From Cyclobacterium sp. (GTDB taxonomy: Bacteria > Bacteroidota > Bacteroidia > Cytophagales > Cyclobacteriaceae): a DNA stretch of 64,000 bases. Both the position numbers and the translations under genes were made by a program. Shown in pieces: positions 58,940 to 64,000 of this stretch. Within the stretch, counting starts at the first letter, position 1; every line of letters begins with the position of its first letter. The DNA is taken from NCBI RefSeq assembly GCF_014762705.1, contig NZ_JABURL010000013.1, positions 62,001-126,000 on the forward strand, in the 5' to 3' direction. A model generated the notes under the pieces. The model was not told the DNA's origin and did no database searches. It saw only the letters and a program-made list of their open reading frames with translations.

Positions 58940-60028
58940 ATGACAAAGAAAATCAATGTGCTGTACATAGATGATGAGGATAACAACCTCAATTCTTTTA
59001 AGGCTGCATTGCGTAGGGATTTTAAGGTTCATACTGCTTTGGATGCAGAGGAAGGATTGAAGATAGCTGAAACCAGAGAATTCGAAGTTGTTATTGCCGA
59101 CCAGAGAATGCCTGGCATTACCGGGGTGGAGTTTTTTGAAAGGTTAGTGAAAATTAACCCGGACCCCATCCGTATTTTGCTTACAGGGTACTCTGATATT
59201 TCAAGTGTAATTGATGCCATCAACAGGGGAGAGGTTTATCGTTTTATTGATAAGCCATGGAATCTTGAGCAGATCAAAAATGCCGTCATCAATGCAGCAG
59301 AAATATACTATGCGAGAAAGGAACTGAAAGAAAAAAATGAGCGGCTGGAAAAACTGCATTCTGAAATGAACCAGTTTGTTTACAGTTTATCTCATGAACT
59401 AAGAGGGCCCTTGATGAGTATTTCAGGTATATCAAAACTCGCTAAAATGGAAGTTAATGAGCCTGGAATCGTAGAGTATTTTGAGATGATTGATTCGGCG
59501 ACTCTCAAACTCGATGATTTTATTTATAAAATGCTTGATTTTTACAGGTCCACAAAAATTGAAAACAAAATAGTTTCCATCGATTTTAAGGGGATTTTTG
59601 ATCAATTGATGAAGGATTATCAACTTAAATGGGATTTGAGTGAAATTGAGCTGAGTTTTGATATTTCCCAGGAAGAACCCTTTTATTCTGATGAATCGAA
59701 AATCCGTGTAATCCTCAATAACCTTTTTAGTAATGCGTATAAGTTTCAGAAAGAAAATGGCAAGCGGTGGATCCACATATGCATAAAAGTCAGCCGAAAT
59801 AAGGCTTATTTGGAGTTAGCTGATAATGGTATTGGAATAGAGGAAAAACATCAGTCGGATGTGTTTAATCTTTTTCACAGGGCTACCCAAAGGAATGTGG
59901 GGTCGGGACTTGGTCTGTACATGGTCAAAGAATCGGTAGAACAGCTGAAGGGGAATGTAGTATTGAAATCAGATGTAGGGAAAGGGACTTCTGTACAGGT
60001 GCACCTGCCTGATTTGAATAATAATTAG
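58940..60028 (+). CDS. Receiver-histidine kinase (REC-HisKA-HATPase), soluble
   Basis: INVLYIDDEDNNLNSFKAALRRDFKVHTALDAEEG...VVIADQRMPG; QMNQFVYSLSHELRGPLMSISGISKLAKM; ADNGIGIEEKH...GSGLGLYMVKES. Confidence 0.94.
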   Translation: MTKKINVLYIDDEDNNLNSFKAALRRDFKVHTALDAEEGLKIAETREFEVVIADQRMPGITGVEFFERLVKINPDPIRILLTGYSDISSVIDAINRGEVYRFIDKPWNLEQIKNAVINAAEIYYARKELKEKNERLEKLHSEMNQFVYSLSHELRGPLMSISGISKLAKMEVNEPGIVEYFEMIDSATLKLDDFIYKMLDFYRSTKIENKIVSIDFKGIFDQLMKDYQLKWDLSEIELSFDISQEEPFYSDESKIRVILNNLFSNAYKFQKENGKRWIHICIKVSRNKAYLELADNGIGIEEKHQSDVFNLFHRATQRNVGSGLGLYMVKESVEQLKGNVVLKSDVGKGTSVQVHLPDLNNN

Positions 60029-60163
60029 CCTGTTATTTTTTATCCACAACCTGCGAAAACCGGCCTTTTAGTTTTATTTTTCTATAGCCCTTATTTAATT
60101 GTCTGATTCATGAATTCCGGTGACTTGGCTAATTTGAGATGTGCCAAAAATTTCTTTTTTTCC

Positions 60164-60193
60164 TTTGTTCAGATATAAAATGGAGGTAATTTG
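60164..60193 (+). promoter_or_regulatory. Promoter of ppa (TTTG-N19-TAATTTG, one nt short of TAnnTTTG)
   Basis: TTTG 60164-60167; TAATTTG 60187-60193; ATG 60228. Confidence 0.5.
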
Positions 60194-60227
60194 CACTTCA
60201 ATTAATAGTAATTAAAATGTTTTTTAT

Positions 60228-60773
60228 ATGATTAATCCTTGGCATGATGTAAGCATAGGTGATGATTTGCCCGACTATGTAATGGGCATTATTGAAATAC
60301 CCAAAGGAAGTAAAGGAAAGTATGAACTTGACAAAAAATCAGGCATGCTACTTTTGGACAGAGTGCTGTTTTCCGCAGTTCATTACCCGGCAAATTACGG
60401 GTTTATTCCCCAGACTTTCTGCGAAGACCATGATCCATTGGATATATTGATCATATCTCAAATTGATATTCCTTCCATGACTTTGGTAAAAGCCAAAGTC
60501 ATTGGTGTGATGAGAATGGTGGATGGCGGAGAGGCCGATGACAAAATCATTGCTGTAGCTGCTGAAGACCAATCTGTCAACCATATTGAAGATATTTCCG
60601 AGCTTCCTCCCCACCTGATGAAGGAAACCCACCGGTTTTTTGAGGACTATAAAAAACTCGAAAACAAGGAAGTAAAAGTTGAGGATTTTTTGGGTAAAAA
60701 AGATGCCACCAGAATCATAAATGACGCGATTGAACTTTATGATAAGACATTCAGAACCCTGAAGCAGAAATAA
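60228..60773 (+). CDS. ppa: Inorganic pyrophosphatase
   Basis: [54 protein letters not shown]. Confidence 0.96.
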   Translation: MINPWHDVSIGDDLPDYVMGIIEIPKGSKGKYELDKKSGMLLLDRVLFSAVHYPANYGFIPQTFCEDHDPLDILIISQIDIPSMTLVKAKVIGVMRMVDGGEADDKIIAVAAEDQSVNHIEDISELPPHLMKETHRFFEDYKKLENKEVKVEDFLGKKDATRIINDAIELYDKTFRTLKQK

Positions 60774-60822
60774 CCTGTATATTTGGGACTTATTTTAAGC
60801 AGATTGTTGCTGGCTTTGTAAC

Positions 60823-60864
60823 GGACCATGGCAAAAGGATTGACCAATCCTTTTGCCATGGTCC
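60823..60864. terminator. Bidirectional terminator between ppa and valS
   Basis: Perfect 19-bp inverted repeat GGACCATGGCAAAAGGATT / AATCCTTTTGCCATGGTCC with GACC loop between convergent genes. Confidence 0.85.
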
Positions 60865-60870
60865 TAAAAA

Positions 60871-63507
60871 TTAAAACATTTGATCCAGCTTTTTCAGGCT
60901 TTCTTCAAGTGCATTTATTTTTGACTGCGCATCAGCCATTTTTTTCTTTTCCTTTATGACTACAGCCTCAGGAGCATTGTTGACAAACCTTTCATTTTCC
61001 AGCTTTCTGGATACCGCATTATAAAAGCCTCTTGTATATTCCAGTTCCTTTTGCAGAATCTCTTTTTCCTGTTCGGGATCTATCTGTATTTCGATTGGAA
61101 TAAAAATTTCATCCGCCTTTACCACAAAGCTTACTGCATTTTCTTCCTTCTCAGCAAAACTTATCGACCGGATATTGGCCAGTTTTTTAATAATCCCACC
61201 AAACTGCAGGTACAAATCCTCATTTTTGGTGTTAATGGTCATTTCCAATGTTTCCTTTGGAGAGATCCCTTTTGATGCCCGGATATTTCTGACTTGGGAA
61301 ACCACCTCAAATACCTGCTGGGCCTTTGATATAATAATTTCGTCAAATTCTTTTAGTTTAGGCCAGTCAGCACACATCAGGGCCTCTCCTTCTTTTCTTT
61401 TATTGATCTGCTGCCACAACTCCTCTGTGATAAAAGGCATAAAGGGATGTAACATTTTCAGCAGGTTTTCAAAAAACACGAGGGTTTTTTCCTTGGTTGC
61501 CTGGTCTATTGGTTGCTGATAATCAGGTTTAATCATTTCCAGATACCATGAACAGAAATCATCCCAAATCAACTTGTAAACAGTCATCAAGGCATCAGAA
61601 ATCCGGAATTTCTCAAAATGATCGGTCAATTCCGAGAGGGCTTGATTAAACCGGCTTTCAAACCAGAGAATAGCGGTTTCATTGGGAAGGCCCGTTACAG
61701 TTTTTACTTCCCAACCCTCAATTAAACGATAGGCATTCCATATTTTATTGCTAAAATTCCTTCCCTGTTCGACTAATTTTTCATCAAAAGGGAGGTCATT
61801 TCCTGCAGGACTGCTGAACAGCATACCAGTTCTCACTCCATCTGCTCCGTAGGTATCTATCAGCGCCAGTGGATCTGGAGAGTTTCCCAGAGATTTGGAC
61901 ATTTTCCTGCCCAGTTTATCTCTTACGATTCCTGTCAGATACACATTTCTGAATGGCTTTTCGCCTGTATATTCATAGCCTGCGATGATCATCCTGGCTA
62001 CCCAAAAGAAAAGAATTTCCGGGGCTGTGACCAAATCATTGGTAGGGTAGAAATAACTTAAATCCTTATTTTTCTTTCCTGTTTTGAAAAATTCCGGGTC
62101 AAAAACAGAAATGGGCCAAAGCCAGGAGGAAAACCAGGTATCCAATACATCTTCATCCTGTTTTAAATCATTGGCGGTAAATTGTTGGTCGTATTGTTTA
62201 TTGGCCAGTTGAACTGCCTCTTCCGGGGAAGCAGCCACTACATAGGATCCATTGGGCAAGTAATAGGCCGGTATCCGGTGCCCCCACCAAAGTTGCCTGG
62301 AAATGCACCAATCACGTACATTTTCCATCCAGCTTTTGTACATGTTTTTGAACTTTGGAGGGAATAACCGTACAGAATCATCCATTACTGCCTTGAGCGC
62401 AGGTTGGGTGATTTCTTCCATTTTCAAAAACCATTGCATGGAAAGTCTTGGCTCAATGACAGCGTCTGTCCTTTCCGAATGCCCCACATTGGAGGCATAA
62501 TCTTCTTCTTTTGGTAGCTGACCGGCTTTTTGGAGTAATTTTGCGATTTTTTTTCTTGCAATAAAACGGTCTTCACCTACCAGCAATCCGGCTTTTTCAT
62601 TAAGGGTACCATCGTCATTTAAAATGTCGATCACCTCCAGTTGGTGTCTCATACCAATCTCATAATCATTGATATCGTGGGCAGGTGTAATTTTTAGGCA
62701 ACCTGTTCCAAATGTCATGTCCACGTAGGTGTCTTCTATGATAGGGATGGGCTTATTGATCAATGGGATCAATGCTTTTTTTCCTTTCAGATGCGCATAT
62801 CTGGGGTCTTCGGGATGCACACAAATCGCAACATCGGCCATGATGGTTTCAGGACGGGTGGTCGCAATAGTAAGTGTTTCTTCAGTCCCTTCAATTTGAT
62901 AGGCAATGTGATAAAGTTTGGAAGCTACTTCCTTAAAGATTACCTCATCATCCGAAAGGGCTGTTTTCCCCTTAGGGTCCCAATTGACCATTCGAATGCC
63001 CCGGTAGATTTTTCCTTTTTGGTGCAGATCTACGAATACCTGAATTACGGCCTCACTCAGGTCTTTATCCATGGTGAACCTGGTCCTTTCCCAATCGCAG
63101 GAGGCCCCCAGCTTTTTGAGTTGTTCAAGGATTATTCCACCATATTTTTCTTTCCATTCCCAGGCATACCTCAGAAATTCCTCCCTGCTAATGGATTTTT
63201 TTTCAATCCCCTTCTCTTTTAGCATGGCCACCACCTTGGCCTCTGTAGCAATGGACGCATGGTCGGTACCTGGTACCCAACAGGCGTTTTTCCCTTCCAT
63301 TCGAGCCTTTCTTACCAATATATCCTGAATGGTGTTGTTCAGCATGTGGCCCATGTGAAGTACTCCAGTTACATTAGGAGGGGGGATCACTATTGAATAG
63401 GCTTCCTTTTGATCGTTTGGTTCTGAATGAAACATACCATGATCCATCCAGTATTGGTACCATTTAGATTCAGCGTTTCTGGGATTATATTTGGTTGAAC
63501 GTGCCAT
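60871..63507 (-). CDS. valS: Valine--tRNA ligase
   Basis: [66 protein letters not shown] (KMSKS); start probably ATG at 63507 ([20 protein letters not shown]). Confidence 0.97.
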   Translation of the reverse strand: MARSTKYNPRNAESKWYQYWMDHGMFHSEPNDQKEAYSIVIPPPNVTGVLHMGHMLNNTIQDILVRKARMEGKNACWVPGTDHASIATEAKVVAMLKEKGIEKKSISREEFLRYAWEWKEKYGGIILEQLKKLGASCDWERTRFTMDKDLSEAVIQVFVDLHQKGKIYRGIRMVNWDPKGKTALSDDEVIFKEVASKLYHIAYQIEGTEETLTIATTRPETIMADVAICVHPEDPRYAHLKGKKALIPLINKPIPIIEDTYVDMTFGTGCLKITPAHDINDYEIGMRHQLEVIDILNDDGTLNEKAGLLVGEDRFIARKKIAKLLQKAGQLPKEEDYASNVGHSERTDAVIEPRLSMQWFLKMEEITQPALKAVMDDSVRLFPPKFKNMYKSWMENVRDWCISRQLWWGHRIPAYYLPNGSYVVAASPEEAVQLANKQYDQQFTANDLKQDEDVLDTWFSSWLWPISVFDPEFFKTGKKNKDLSYFYPTNDLVTAPEILFFWVARMIIAGYEYTGEKPFRNVYLTGIVRDKLGRKMSKSLGNSPDPLALIDTYGADGVRTGMLFSSPAGNDLPFDEKLVEQGRNFSNKIWNAYRLIEGWEVKTVTGLPNETAILWFESRFNQALSELTDHFEKFRISDALMTVYKLIWDDFCSWYLEMIKPDYQQPIDQATKEKTLVFFENLLKMLHPFMPFITEELWQQINKRKEGEALMCADWPKLKEFDEIIISKAQQVFEVVSQVRNIRASKGISPKETLEMTINTKNEDLYLQFGGIIKKLANIRSISFAEKEENAVSFVVKADEIFIPIEIQIDPEQEKEILQKELEYTRGFYNAVSRKLENERFVNNAPEAVVIKEKKKMADAQSKINALEESLKKLDQMF

Positions 63508-63630
63508 GCGATTTTTAAATTTGAAGGGCAAAATTAATACATTATGGCTGAAGGTATGCCATTTGCTCCGGCTAATTAAAAAAAAAGGAAAATCACCGGA
63601 TTTTACCGCTGGAAGAAAATTTCGATAGGG

Positions 63631-64000
63631 TTATTCCCGAAACATGAGCCGAACCATTACCGGAAAATGATCTGAGGGATACTTTTTCCCATAATTGTCG
63701 GTAAGCGTGGCATGGTGGGAAATGGTGAAATCGTCGCTTATAAAAACATAGTCAATCCTCCTGTCAGGAAACAAATCCCAATTGAAAGCATTAAATGTAC
63801 CATGAGTACCATGTGATGGGGTTTTGGAGGCATCCTTGCTGTCTTTCAGGCGACCATCTTTAAGGAGTTCTTTGTATGCGGGATTATCAGCTTCTACATT
63901 GAAATCACCCGTTACTATACAGGGCAGGTTTTCTGTATTGATTTCCTGGATTTTTTTCAGTAATAATTTACTGCTTTCTTCCCTGGCTTTTTGTCCTATA
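63631..64000 (-). CDS. Endonuclease/exonuclease/phosphatase family protein, N-terminus outside window
   Basis: Minus-strand reading ...IGQKAREESSKLLLKKIQEINTENLPCIVTGDFNVEADNPAYKELL...RRIDYVFISDDF...YPSDHFPVMVRLMFRE*. Confidence 0.9.
   Translation of the reverse strand, partial: IGQKAREESSKLLLKKIQEINTENLPCIVTGDFNVEADNPAYKELLKDGRLKDSKDASKTPSHGTHGTFNAFNWDLFPDRRIDYVFISDDFTISHHATLTDNYGKKYPSDHFPVMVRLMFRE

Noticed and set aside
1-64000. CRISPR arrays, tRNA/rRNA genes, transposases, prophage genes
   Set aside because: Read through for regular spaced repeats, tRNA-like cloverleaf motifs and typical transposase or phage proteins; none could be supported.

Overview
The window is chromosomal DNA from a Bacteroidetes member, probably a Cyclobacteriaceae-like marine or aquatic lineage. 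That placement is inferred from SusC/SusD, the LpxC-FabZ fusion, PorX, DUF2027-Smr, DUF3822, DUF4296 and TAnnTTTG-type promoters. About 55 protein genes are supported. Most are housekeeping: metB-like, rluA-type, prfC, pyrE, coaD, a RecD-like helicase, a D-Ala-D-Ala carboxypeptidase, YggS, mutS2, the lpxD-lpxC/fabZ-lpxA block, porX-tsaE-ald, ppa and valS. There is one accessory nutrient-acquisition locus at ~25.3-39.1 kb: SusC, SusD, two FG-GAP/VCBS proteins, a TrpB2-type tryptophan synthase beta, an amidohydrolase and a Gfo/Idh/MocA oxidoreductase. The least explained locus is 54.3-60.0 kb. It holds a tightly packed operon of an Rv1355c-like ThiF/E1 protein, a GNAT/autoinducer-synthase-like protein, a 7TMR-DISM histidine kinase and a receiver-histidine kinase. 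A very AT-rich spacer separates it from a divergent paralogous receiver protein. It looks like a small-molecule synthesis plus sensing module and is my main candidate for an undescribed system. I saw no tRNA, rRNA, CRISPR array or intact mobile element. All calls come from reading the sequence and the supplied translations; no searches were run.
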